Source: Carallia brachiata
Taxonomy: Eukaryota; Streptophyta; Magnoliopsida; Malpighiales; Rhizophoraceae
NCBI GenBank assembly: GCA_021464245.1
Contig: JADCRB010000021.1
Coordinates: 1,717,305-1,781,304, forward strand
Reading direction: 5' to 3'
DNA: 64,000 nucleotides
Part shown: one piece after another, positions 48,242-60,678 of the stretch
Position numbering within the stretch: position 1 is the first letter of the stretch
Layout: the number at the start of each line of letters is the position of its first letter
Position numbers and translations under genes: made by a program
The notes under the pieces: generated by a model
What the model saw: only the letters and a program-made list of their open reading frames with translations
The model's database searches: none
What the model was told of the DNA's origin: nothing

Positions 48242-51200
48242 TTTAAAATTCACTATCAACTCTCCCAGGCCCAACGTGCTATGTTTACATTTACATTGTG
48301 TTTGAGAGTGGTGAAAAAAGGACGGCTTTTTTGTGGGTGGGGTGGGGGGTAGTTGACGGCTGAGTTTCTTTTGATCACCTTTCATTGATCTATTCACAAG
48401 AGTTTCTTTTGAATATTACTTAGTAAATGGAAAATCAAAGTCCATAATTTGTGGATACTTGATTAATTAAGTTGAGGCGACAATCTTAATTTTTTTTTTC
48501 CACAGTTGTTTTCTTCTTGTACCCAACTATAACTAACATTGGCTGATTATATTCTTCAATTTTTTTCCCCCAAAAAGCTCGGATCTCTCATTGTGAGAAG
48601 GAGGATTTGATTCTAAGGTGTAACTTAATTTGAAAAAAAATCATATTTCTTTAAAAGAAATTGGAAAAGCAAATTGAGGTGCAATCTTTTTTTGTGCTCC
48701 TCCATAAGATCATCACACGGTATTGCGTGCAATTATTATATGTATATGATTGGCACATAATTGTTGTTTGAGAATTAAAGGCAAAAGAGTGCAACCTTAT
48801 AAAACTCCCTCGATGGGTGAGTACTTCAGTACAATTTGTAATTGATATAGGTCCGCACGTATTTGGGATGTCCCAATCAACCAAGAATGGAGGAAGGCAA
48901 ATCAAGCCCATGTCATTGCTGCTATTTTAAGTGGTAGAACTCCTCGATTAGTGACTAATACGTCACTAATCCTTATCCACTTGACACCTTCTTTTTACCA
49001 TTGTTTAAGTGAACAATTAAAATATTACTATGTCTAGGTCAAAATGTGCCACCATGAGGCCATCGCCCACCTTTCCCTATGAAAGAAGGCCAAGTGACAT
49101 CATTGGCGGCCTACTTTGCAACCATCAATTACATCCCATAATAGAACGTTAACTAAGCAGGATTGCTGGGAGAAAGACAATGAAAAACACATGGCGGCAT
49201 TTGATTGCTTGTCTTTGGAAAAAGGAAATGCTTTTCCTAGCAACAACAAGAGAATCAGGCAAGATATGGGGGGATAACATAACACTGATGTTGTATGTTC
49301 GTTTCATTGGTTGAGGGAGGCTTTGGCTTAATAAAATGGACCAATTGGCTCTTTTTATTGGCTGAGTGAAAAACGTCATGGGCCAATTCTTTTTCTTTCC
49401 ATGTTTTTTAATCCCTTGGGTTTAAGTCATAGGCCACTCTAGAGAAGAGCCTTTTGTGCTTTTGAAAGCAAACTTGTTCTTTAGATTAAGAAATTTGTTT
49501 ATGCTTGCACACTTGGTGAGGACATCGTCTTGTAAATAAATTCAAGGAGCTTCTAAAACTATAAGATTTGCTATGTCATATACCTTACCTTTATTCAATG
49601 GGGTGTCTTTTGTTTAAACTATTTGTCTTTTCACTACTCTTCAGACAGAGAGTGATGACCAAGCAAAGGTGATCCGTAATTTTCTAAAACCTTGTCGTAG
49701 TAAGTGAGCCCTATGGATTCCAAATCTTCTTAATTACTAGAAGCTTAATTAACGACTGTTAAAGGTAATTGCTCAATTAATCCTCATTGTTCGAATCATG
49801 GATTTGTTCTCTGATATTATTAATATAATGTTCTTTTGATACATGTGATCCCTTGAAAACAAGAACATGAAGAAAAATACTCTCTTTACCGTATCAATGG
49901 AAGTTATAAATTTGTTGCTATAAGCCCAGTCAAACATTCACTGTTGTCACCCGTTAATTTATTTGTTACCTTGTTCTAACTATGATGAGAAGTTGCGAAA
50001 ATATGCACTGCTGCCAAGATATATTTAATGAGTAAAATGGTACGTAGGAGTGATACTTTACGGATTTGTTAAAGAGTATTTTACGAGTTCATTATTCTTA
50101 GATAGATAAAATTATTTATACTAAATTTATAAAAATACAAACTCAGAAGTTCGGCATTCGTCTTTAGACCGTTCGAGATCCGGTCCCGAACCGGTAAGAC
50201 TTGCATGCATTTAGTTTAACTAATTAACACTGGCGGGTCACTCAAAAAAAAAAACACTGGCGGGACTCACTGCAAAGATTTATTGCTGTGTCCTCTAACC
50301 TCGGTTGAAAAATGATTTGGTGGAGGAACATATTTTTTTTTAACAAAAAAAAAAGATTTGTCGTGGGTACATCGATTATCGGATATGTGGATCGAGGTTA
50401 GAGTATCTTTTATATGAGTGCCTCATTCAACTCGATCTATAAAAAAGAATTTCTATCTGAATATTGTTAAGTTTTAATGATTTCTCTCAATTCAATTACA
50501 ATGATTGACGAATTTAGAATCAGCCTACATGTGTATAATCAAACTAACAGTTAAAAAAAGATATTCCTTCAAATGTAAATACTAAGACTCCAACCTGGAT
50601 CGTGATCAAATAGTGCCATGCGGCTTGGAAATTGAATTAATTTGCTGTGTGCGCGTTTATCAGTAGGGCCAAAGTTTTGAGTAGAATTTTTGGCTATGAA
50701 AATGTTACACGGAGGCAAATTATGTCAGATGAACAAAAGAGTGTTGCTTTACATTGTTACGATCATTGATTATATATTGAAAATTATTTGATGCATGATC
50801 ACGATTAATGATAAACACAATTGTGCGATAATTAAATGGTAATTGTATTATTACTTCACTGTCATGTATCAATTCAATCCTTGTGCATGAAATGAAAATG
50901 TAGCAGGGAAAATCGTGAAAATAGGACCGGCTTACTAGATGCAGAAGCAAAGGATCACATTTTTTTATTTGACTCTTATGACATAAGACATACAATCACC
51001 ACGTTTAGTAGGTGAATTTTATTATATAACTTAATTTAAATAAAAATAAAATAATTATATAATTAATTTAATAAAATTTAATAATTTATTTATTTTTTTA
51101 AAATTTTAATCAGTTAATGATATATACATGTATCACTTTATTACTATTATATTATTTTTTAAATGTTGATTTTAAAATTCGCATGCCATGCCAAGCCATC

Positions 51201-51292
51201 TGCTTTCGTTTCATGTAATTGAACACGTTGTATCATTTCGCAGTTGTTTTCCTTTTAATCCTATGATAAAGCTCATTGGCTTAAATAGTAAA

Positions 51293-52076
51293 GGCATAAA
51301 TGTCAACTTTATCTAAAATTTACAACAATTTATTAATTTTTATTTTATAATATTTTTTTTATAAAATTAGTATAATTTTTTTTTGTTACATAATTATATC
51401 CAATTATTAAGTTTTTTGTCAAGTTGACATGATAATTAATAAAACATCACATCAGTGAAATTGTATCCAATAAATTGTCACATCATCTTAACTTAATGAA
51501 GTGACATCTTTTTTTTGGTTTTTCAAAAATATAAATAGAGCTTTTAAAATATGTTAATATTTAATTAAAAATAAATCTAATTTAATTTTTCAACCAAAAA
51601 AACTCAATTTAATAAAAATTAAAAAAGGAACTCAATTTAAAGTTAATTTTACTTAATAAAATCAAAACCTTCAAATTTCAAACCCTTTTAAAGTCAATTT
51701 TACCTAATAAAATCAAAATCTTTCAAATTAAAACCCTTCTGAACCACTTTTTTTTTTTAACTTTTCATTAAATTGAATTTTTTGGTTAAAAAATTAAATT
51801 GGACTCATTTTTAATTAAATATCAACATATTTTAAAATTTTCTTTTTAGATTTTTGATAAATTAAAAAAAAATTATGTCCAGTTATCAACTTAAAATGAC
51901 GTAGCAGCTGATTGAACGCAACTTTATTGATGTAGTATTTCGTTAGTTATCGCGTCAATATAATTAATAAAAAATTAACGGTTAAATACAATTATATGAG
52001 TAAAAAAGACTTTTTGTACTTATTTTCATAAAAGAAGACATGATTCAATAAATTACTGTAAATTTTGAGTACAATC
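51293..52076. mobile_element. Mutator-type MITE (784 bp), copy B
   Basis: It starts GGCATAAATGTCAACTTTAT and shares its arms and core with copy A (TAATTATATCCAATTATTAA, GTTATCGCGTCAATATAATT). An exact 9-bp duplication AATAGTAAA lies at 51284-51292 and 52077-52085. The right terminus has diverged or lost some bases compared with copy A, and the interior has lost most CpG sites, suggesting greater age. Confidence 0.8.
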
Positions 52077-52461
52077 AATAGTAAACGACGACATGGGTAT
52101 CTTTTTTCTATATCGGATTGTGATTGTGGTGATCGGTTTAGCCCCTCGCCATAGTTGCGCAGCCTTTTTGTGCAAAATCTTCTGACAACAGCAACATATC
52201 CATGGAAATTTTGGTTGGCTTTATGCACTGTAGCATGGCAATGCTCTGAAAAGATTGCACATGGCTTATCCAATTGCAATCCAAGCAGCATGATGAGGAT
52301 TGGGGACGATAAGCTCATCTCATGCTGGTGCGCTGATTCTTTTTGGCTTTTTTTTTTTATCAATGCTGAGCTGATTCTATTACCCAATGTACATGGGAAT
52401 GGGATCCTTCTCTCTTTTCATTGGTGTGGGACTCGGGGTTGATTGGTCAAACACTTCAAAG

Positions 52462-52483
52462 GGTTGGTTGGTTGGTTGGTTGG
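52462..52483. repeat. GGTT short tandem repeat
   Basis: Five direct GGTT units in the spacer. Confidence 0.85.
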
Positions 52484-55145
52484 GCCTAATCTACCAACCT
52501 TCTGCTTTTCTACTTTCGAAATTTAAAAAAAAAAAGTTTGCGGAATTTATGAAAATTGACCAAGTACGCTCAACTGCCGAAATATCAAGAAAAAGATAGA
52601 CTACAAATAATCAAATTGGCCAAAAAAAAAAAAAAAAAAAGAGGTGAGCTTTTAGTCGATTAGAAACAATAAAATAGTCAACTAAAAAAAAGAAACAATA
52701 AAATATCATAAAATATTTGCAATAGCAAACAAATTAATAGAAAGAAATATGGGACCTTTCACAGGCAACAAAAGTTACACTTCCAACATCAAAAATTAAA
52801 AAACAAAAAGGCAAAAGACAATGTTTCTGATACGTGATATTGGAGGTTCTGTTCCAAAATTAATGCAACCCCACCCTCCCAGAACAAAATTTTCAGTCGC
52901 CCGTTCTGTTTTTCTAGATGGGGCATTTTTCTGCATCTAGTTGTTTCCATCAGAAGCTTTATACGACGTGTGGCGTGAAATGTGATTGATCGAGTCATGG
53001 CCCGGGAACAACAGGATGAGAATAGTTTTTTTCATCGACAAGAATTTTATAAATTTTTTTAAAATTAAAAATTAAGGCTTATAAAATAAAATTTAAATTG
53101 TTAAAACTGACAGACATGCAGAAATAATTTTTGGTTAAAAAAAGATAAATATAAAAAAAATATAAAATTTTACAAAAAAAATTTAAATTTTTAAGTAATA
53201 TTAAGTCAAGTTAAATTTTAATTTAAAAAATAAAATAAAATAATTAAAAAATATAAATTATAAAAAATTATTTAAAAAAATTATAATATATAACACTGTT
53301 CTTCTTTTTTTGTTATTGGCAATAAGAAGTACAATCAAAATGTTAGTGTATTATATGTACCAAAAAAAATGTTAGTGTAAAATGCCGAGGCGAAGAAGCT
53401 TTAATTAATTCTAAATTAATCTTCCGGATGAATGGAAAAGCTGCACGTGAAAGGGCCCCACGACAGTAAACTATGCGGGAAAGAGCGACAGACGATTAAA
53501 ATCAATTATTGCAACCCAATTGACATTAGTATTAGCTAGAACAAAATTAATTGCCGTCTGAGACACCGACAAGTTAACGATAATTATCCATAACAATATG
53601 AAAAAAAGTATACGTCCAGATAAAAAGCTGTTTGATGAATATATGTAATTTAATAATTTAATTTTTTTTATAATTATAGTAATAAAATATGAAATAAAAA
53701 AACATTACTTTTTTTTTATTATAAAAAGTTTTAATGTAGTTAAAAAATCAACATTTTATTACAATCCACAAAATATTCAGATAAAAAATCAGCACGGAAC
53801 CTTGTACCCATACCCTAACAATATTAGTGGGTTTCTATCTCGCTTAATTATGAGCAGTAATTGAAGTTTATTCCCTGGGCTTTACGGAGGGCATGCCCAT
53901 TTTGCCATTCTTATCGCTGCCCCCCCCCCCCTTTTTTTTTTCTTTATAATCATAAATCTCTTTCAGTTTAATTTTGGAATAGTTAGTACGAACAGTGCCG
54001 CGGCTTGATTTCCTAACCAACTTGCTTCCCAAACTATAACTAATATTGTAATTAGAGCTAACTAGGAAAATGATAGATGGGTGGCTGAAAGAAGAGTTTA
54101 TGCACTAGGAAGGGATGGAACATTGGAGCACATGGCTGTCTTCACAGGTGCATGTGGGCACCATTATTGCCAGAACCCAAACATATTGGATACACCACTA
54201 ACTCCACATGTGGTCACCAGTTAGTCCATGGCCGCCTAAAGCACCCAGTGCCGTGTGCCGTGGCGCCTATGCCATTGCTTTTAGTTCTTAATTCATAAAT
54301 TAACTAAAAGCGACTCATAGGTCATATTGTTTTGCTCTACATCTTGTCAAAAGCATTACCTACTGTTACCATAGGTAACGAAGGACCATGTACAGAGGCC
54401 ATGTTGGGATGTATAAACTAGAGGAAAAATGAACCCCGGAATTATCCATTTTTGAGAAGTTTGCCAGCATTTACTTCAATTATATAATCTCCAGATAGCA
54501 AGCAGATCTGGATTAAAATATATCTCTGTCAATTTAATTAAGAATTTAAAACAGATTGTCTCATTAATTGTCTTGAGAAATTGTGCAATGAAAGGTGAGA
54601 AATATTTAACATTCTACTGTTTCCATTTTCAAAAAGAAAACAAAATTACATCCTATCTTGAACAGTACAACAATTGAAAAGGTTAATACAATTACACGTA
54701 ACACTAATAAGATCATTATTCATAGTGTTGAGTTTCTAACTACATTTAAAAAAAAAAAAAACACACATGTTTTGATTAATAAAAAGTATTTGGTTTTTTT
54801 TTTTTTTTGTCTTTTAGAATTGAGAGCCATAGAGGATAGGGGAGGTGAGAACATGTGCAGAAGATTGAAGTCTCACTTACCCCAATTAACTTGGAAATCT
54901 CATTTATTTGTAAAATATGTTTGTAAGAATAGAATTACAGAATCCTCAAAATACAATTAGTATGTCCACTCTATATCCAATTGGCTGAAGAAAAACCATG
55001 TGGGCCCATTTTTGACATCAGTGAAAAATGTAAAATAAAAGGAAAACAAAAGTTATGTACAGAATTGGAACAAAAATTACAGCAGAAAGGGGAAAAAAAA
55101 ATGAAAGAAAGAAAAACAGAGAAAAGATGGTGACAAGAATCCAAA

Positions 55146-55797
55146 CTAGAAGGAGTAAGCCAGTCGCTGAACCTTACGATCTCTGAGAATGCCATTGTAG
55201 AGGGCCACTCTGTTAGGAGGCATGTCTCTCACTTTATTATCACCAGCAACAAAGTGTTTGTAGTTGGGGTAAGAAGAAGAAGAGGAACTGTTTCCAACAA
55301 AAGTTGGACTATATTGTCTCCTGAAGTCCTCCCCATTCCCCCTTGGATCCACCACATCCTTCGCAAACTGCACTTTCTTCTTCTTCTTCTTCTTCTTCTT
55401 CTCTCTCTTTCCCTCTTCACGCCACAGAACCCCATGAAATAAACAAAAAAATAAATAAAAAAGGAAACTAGAACATCAAGAAACCACTTTGGTAACTTGC
55501 AGTAGTTAAGAAATGAAGTGATTTAATCACTTTATTCGATCAAATTCTGTGTGCTAGGTGATGAAAAATGGTTCTTTGCAAACAAAGAGATTTTTTTTTG
55601 GGGGGGGGGGGGAGAGGGCCTTATTTTATTGGCATACCTGAAGAGATACAGGATCGCAGAGACTGCTGTGAAGAAGACTGAGGGATGTGGTCAATCGGAA
55701 GAGACTTTTGGAGGCGAAAAGCCAAGAGAATTACGGTGCCGGAGAGGGCCATGGCGGTGGCAAGGACCACTCCTTGAGAGCAGAGTATTGAGGCCAT
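55146..55797 (-). CDS. Conserved plant one-pass membrane protein of unknown function
   Basis: Exons 55797-55638 and 55414-55146 join in phase 1 for 142 residues. The N terminus, MASILCSQGVVLATAMALSG then TVILLAFRLQ, forms one hydrophobic segment (about residues 7-27) that could be a signal anchor. After SLRSCISSEGKRE comes a run of nine lysines, then VQFAKDVVDPRG, a Ser-rich stretch and a C terminus MPPNRVALYNGILRDRKVQR-LAYSF. I recall plant proteins with the same start, basic run and ALYNGILRDR ending, but no known function. The start was chosen at the ATG beginning the hydrophobic segment; an upstream frame to 55959 reads through the leader. The acceptor (GTGAAG at 55415-55420) lacks a good pyrimidine tract, so that border is less certain. 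Confidence 0.78.
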
Positions 55798-58645
55798 AGG
55801 CACGGTTGGTGAAGAGAAAGAAAGACAGAAACTGGAGTAAAGATGTATGTGTTGATGAGGATATGCTCTTGTGGGGTTTTGTAGCTTTGCTGAGTACTGG
55901 CAATCGCTTATATGGAGGAAGACAAAAGCATCAATAAATACACCGAGGTGGCTGCTCACTTGAAATTAACAGACCTAACAGAACAGTGAATGATTGGATC
56001 AAAATAAAATATACTGGTCCATTATTTTGATGTTAAGTTATATATTGTTAGATTTAAAGTTCAATTAATTTAATGTTATCGTTAGATGTAAATTTTAATT
56101 AATTTTAATACTATTATTAAAATTTAATTATATAAATTTCACTTTATTAAATTAAAAATTTCACATAACATTAAGAAAAATATACAGACTAACATAAATT
56201 TTACATCTTTATATGATGACAAATATTAATATCTTAATTTTACTTAAATATTAAAAATACACTAAATATTTTAGCTTCTACCCGAATAATAATTAAGTCT
56301 TTTAAGTCTATATTAACATCATTATATATAGAGAGAAATTAAGGAAGGGTGGGGTTTTCTTGGATTTAATTATATAAGAAGAGAATCGGAGATTGAGGAG
56401 ATGAGTTAATGATGAGAGATGAGGCATATGCATATTTGTGCAGGCATGTGTTCCTTTTTTTTGGCTTAGGACACGAGCGACAACGCTTCCCTCTCTCTCA
56501 TTGTCTTGTTGGGGCTCTGTTTTTTCCTTTTTTTTTTTTGAACCAATAATGTTTGGCCGGCGCGTGTTTCACACGCTCCGTCCACCCACGGGTACTGGGA
56601 GTAGATTGCGTCGTACCTAATTCTTATCGACTCGTTTGACCACCAAATTTTTATTGACTCCGGAATAAGTGATTGAACGGTAACTGGCAACTACAAGTTG
56701 TGATTTTCACAATTATTACCATAAATGTCAACTAATTAAATCGACGTTTATCCATCCTGCGGAAGGAATGCGCCCCAAGATCGGCAACGGACTTATACTG
56801 TGTTTAAATTGTTATAAAGTTGTAAAAAAAAAATTATAAAAAAATAAAATTATTTAAATTAATAAAAAGTTGTAAGAAAAAATAATTAAAAAATTGTGAA
56901 AAAGAAAATAAATAGTAATTTATAAGAGAAAAAATAAAAATTAGTTGTTTGAATTAATAAGAAAGTTATGAAAGAATAATACAATAATAATGATATTTTT
57001 TACTAAAAATTTTTAATTTATTTTCCATCAAATCAAACACGCGGTTAGTCTACCTTAACAAGAAATTAACCCCTTTTAATGAGGACAAAAATTTTTTTTC
57101 TTTTTTTCTTTTTATTGAGAACCATAAGATGAATTATATATATAAGGCAATGACATCAAGACATTTAAGACATCTGTTGGTTAGTCTATTTATTCCTTCT
57201 AAATTTTTGTTGAATTAGCAATTTGTATTGGAAAGTCCATTAATGACATCGCTGCATCAGCCTTACGGTGTCCATCTAATTGAATTTTTGCGATTCATGT
57301 TCTGAATCTTATTTGGGTGGTTGCAAAAACAAAAAGGTTAGTGTTCTCTTCTTTGGCAAGAAACATGTGAACTCCACTCCCTTTAAGACTTGTTCATCAA
57401 TTATACGCGTGTTTTCTAAAGCTCCTCTTGGTAAGCCATGTGATTTCCCGTCGACTAAATAAACACAGATTTATCACACTTGTCCAGTCCAGCCAAGTCT
57501 TTTTGGTTTAACTGTTGTTAATGGCTAATTTTAATTAATCATTATTGTTACTGATAAATAAAATAAATTTATGACGCTTGGTTAGATTAATACACTTGTT
57601 ATTGTTTTAATTATAAAATAATTTTATAATTTTAAATATGTAGTAATAAAATTACATTCAACAATATTTAATAATTTTTTTTAATAAATTCAAACATTTA
57701 ACGACTTATATTATATTTTTTTATTTTAAAATTATATAAATAAAACCACTTTTTAAATAAAGGAACCCAGTTAAAATAGATTTAACTTGTAATAATACAC
57801 TCCTCAAGCTTCCCAAAAACACAAGCATAATGGGTGATTCATGCAGCAGAGGCAGCGTGTGGTTGGGTGCTGGACAGGGCACTCAATTATTAAATTCTGG
57901 CTTTCTCCGTAAACATAGGGATCGAGACTGTGTCATCCATGATGGATATTGATAATATCATAATAGAGTGGGAACCTTCCTCAAAAGCGCCATAAGCTTG
58001 GGTCATTGAAGGGTGCCTACAGAATTGCATTTAAAATCCAATTGGGAAAGAGACGTGGGGCGAATAAAATTGGAGCTTGATCTTAGACGCTTCCCATTGT
58101 TAAGTTGCTCATACTTTTTACTTCCGAGTAAGTGACATTATAGGTTAGTTGTGCAAATGTATTAAATCTACATCTTAAAATTAATTCAAGAAAAATATTG
58201 AAGCTCTGCGTAGGAGATTCCTGTAAAATTAATTGCTTCTCTTCTAAATTAATTTTTATAGCCATAAATAATATGGTTCATTTTTCTTTATGTGGGCTGT
58301 CATGAAATTAAAAGCCAATTATTTGCTCAAAAGTCAAACTCAGCAGGGGAATGAGCCCTGCAAGGGGGAGCCGAAGTGGGAGAGCCTCATGTCAGCAATA
58401 ATGCACTTGGAAAGTGAAAACAGGATCCTCTTATTGGCAAGGAGAAAATTATACAAACGCACAATAACAAATATAAATTTAATATATAAAATTTAGTTAA
58501 TTGAATTATATAAAATATATTAAATTAAAAGGATATATCGTTGTACTGTAAATTGTAGAGTTGTGTAATTGTGCCGGCAGTATTGACATAAGATTGTGAA
58601 AGCCAAAAGAACAGCAAAGCAATCATTGTGATTTAACACCAGAGC
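55798..58645. other. Intergenic spacer
   Basis: The first 200 bases are probably the leader and promoter of the 142-residue gene. The rest is AT-rich with no recognised gene or element. Confidence 0.5.
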
Positions 58646-59552
58646 TGCCAAAGAGACCCTTCTTTCTTTCGGTTTTCAAGTACTTTAACTCAAATCGCAT
58701 CATGCTTGCATTTAAAAAGTTGATCAGCACAGGGACACATTTTTCAAAGCAAGATTTCGATAGTTCATGAACTTACAGCCACACATTCTAGAAAAAGTGG
58801 GAAGCTAAGCCATGTTCCTGGGGGCATGCGTAAACTTTTCAAAGTCTATTGAATTTCTTCTCTCGATTGGAAACGCAAGCTATCCTTTTTTTTTTTTTTT
58901 TTTTTTTGTGTTTAAGAAATATTTTTTAAAAGTCGTAGATAAAATTTAAAATTTTATTTAAAGATTTTAAATTTAATTCTGATAAGAAAAGATATGAGAT
59001 TGATAAAAAAAATTTATTTTTATTATATAATTTATAATTTAATAAATTTTATAATTAAAAAAAATTTCTTAATAGGAAATTGAGAGTTTTATGGAACCAA
59101 GAGAAGACTTTAATATATCAGCTAGCCTCAACTTCCATTCCCGTGCAGATTGTGTGTTGCTTGAAAATTTTGAACTCTTGGAATCGACGAATTCTACACA
59201 TTATTATTAAACTCTATGGAGAACAGGATAAGGTTTGACCGTGGACCGGCAAAAAGTCAAAATTTTCAGAAAATTATGGTTAAGGAATTAGTAAACCGAA
59301 AATATTGGTGGTCTTTTTTTTTTTTCCAAACGATTCGGTTGTATTATAATAGTAATCATATGTTTTACAACAACGATTATATTTTTTATAATAAAAATTT
59401 ATATTTTATTTTTATTATAAAAAATATGTATATTATTAAAAAAATTATGCATGTTATTACAATATAACTGAATTATATGATAAAAATCATATCCTGTAAC
59501 AGTGCTTGTTATTAAACGAGAGTTTTGATTCACAATAATTATGACTACTTTG

Positions 59553-60678
59553 CATAGTTATAAAACTTGGCTCGGCCCGGTCGATTGGACCGGTGGCCAG
59601 GTAACCGAGTATTAGGCCGGGTCGGGTAGTTCAAACAGTGGGCGGGCTGTTCAATCGTGGCCTTTGATTTCTTTTGATAAGTTTTAACGACATGAAACTT
59701 CGGCTGACATGTTAGCCCAGTTGGTTGGGCTTTTTGCCCACCCTCCCTTAGCCCCGAGTTCGAAGCACAACATGCGCTTTTATGTTTTTTATTGTGTGGG
59801 TGAAATGCTTCTTTTGTTTTTCGTTTTGTAAAACTTCTTTACTTTCTTTTTTTTTTTTTCTCTCTTTTTAACTTTCTAAGTTTTTTTTTCCGGTGAAATG
59901 CTTCTTTTCTTTTTCTTTTTTTTTTCTCTTTTTTAATTCCAAAGTTTTACAATTTAACTTTTTAAAGTGAGAGACTCTTACACTTAATTATACTTTTAAT
60001 TTCATTTCATTTACTTTTAAAAATATTTGAATAAAATTTTCTTATTCTTATACATTCTTATACAGTATACAAAAGAATTATTTTTTCTACACTCACAAAG
60101 AGTCTATTGTGTAATCACATGAGAGGTAAATAATTAAATGATTAAATTATTATTTACATAAAAAATACATTTAATTACATAAAAAAAATAATTTTAAAGC
60201 ATCAAATTTTACGAAATATAATTATAATATTTATTATCTAAAATAATTAATAATATTTTTTATTTTTCATTGCATAATTTTTTTTATTATAAATATAAAT
60301 ATAGAATTCACTCCTAAAATATTTTTTAGTTCCGTTCCTAACAACAATTCACTGTTGTTCATATACTAAGCAATAAACTACAACTGACACCTAAAAAAGA
60401 GTTGTATAAGAATTTTTATCAAAATTTTGTTTGATATAAACTACTTTTTAATTTTTAAAAGTACATTTATTGTGTTAAATTGTATGAAAAATTTGTATAT
60501 TTATTTGATGTATTTCTCTTCTTAAGATGTAATTAATGATATGGTTTCTTAATATAAAGGTAAATATTATCATAAACATTCACCCGATTGGGTCAACCAA
60601 TGACCTATTTGTTGAACCAATGATTCATTGACCCAATTTTCTGTCTGGGTCAATGTCTGAGTGAAGTTTTATAACCAT
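59553..60678. mobile_element. Foldback DNA transposon (1126 bp) inside unit 1
   Basis: The left end is CATAGTTATAAAACTTGG and the right end read inward is ATGGTTATAAAACTTCAC. It is flanked by an exact 9-bp duplication ACTACTTTG (59544-59552, 60679-60687). Unit 2 of the surrounding duplication has the uninterrupted site (ACTGCTTTG once, near 62163), which proves insertion. The 9-bp target suggests a Mutator-type element. Subterminal GGTCGATTGGACCGG and GGGTCAACCAATGA motifs are present, but no transposase. Confidence 0.85.
59713..59766 (+). other. tRNA-like Pol III promoter boxes (possible SINE head)
   Basis: TAGCCCAGTTGG at 59713-59724 fits the tRNA A box (TRGCNNAGYNGG) and GTTCGAAGC at 59758-59766 fits the B box (GWTCRANNC). 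Their spacing, about 33 bases, is tRNA-like. No acceptor stem or cloverleaf can be drawn, so this is not a tRNA gene. A tRNA-derived SINE nested in the larger element is the best reading. Confidence 0.5.

Larger units (their letters stand above)
45826..55145. other. Gene-poor spacer with MITEs
   Basis: It contains the L36 leader region (up to about 46450), a short repeat of CCATTTT.CGTTCCGCGGT (46868 and 46908), two related Mutator-type MITEs, a palindromic repeat at 47246, and AT-rich tracts. I found no frame resembling a protein. Confidence 0.55.

Noticed and set aside
59713..59766. tRNA gene
   Set aside because: A and B boxes fit, but no acceptor stem, anticodon arm or T stem can be drawn.
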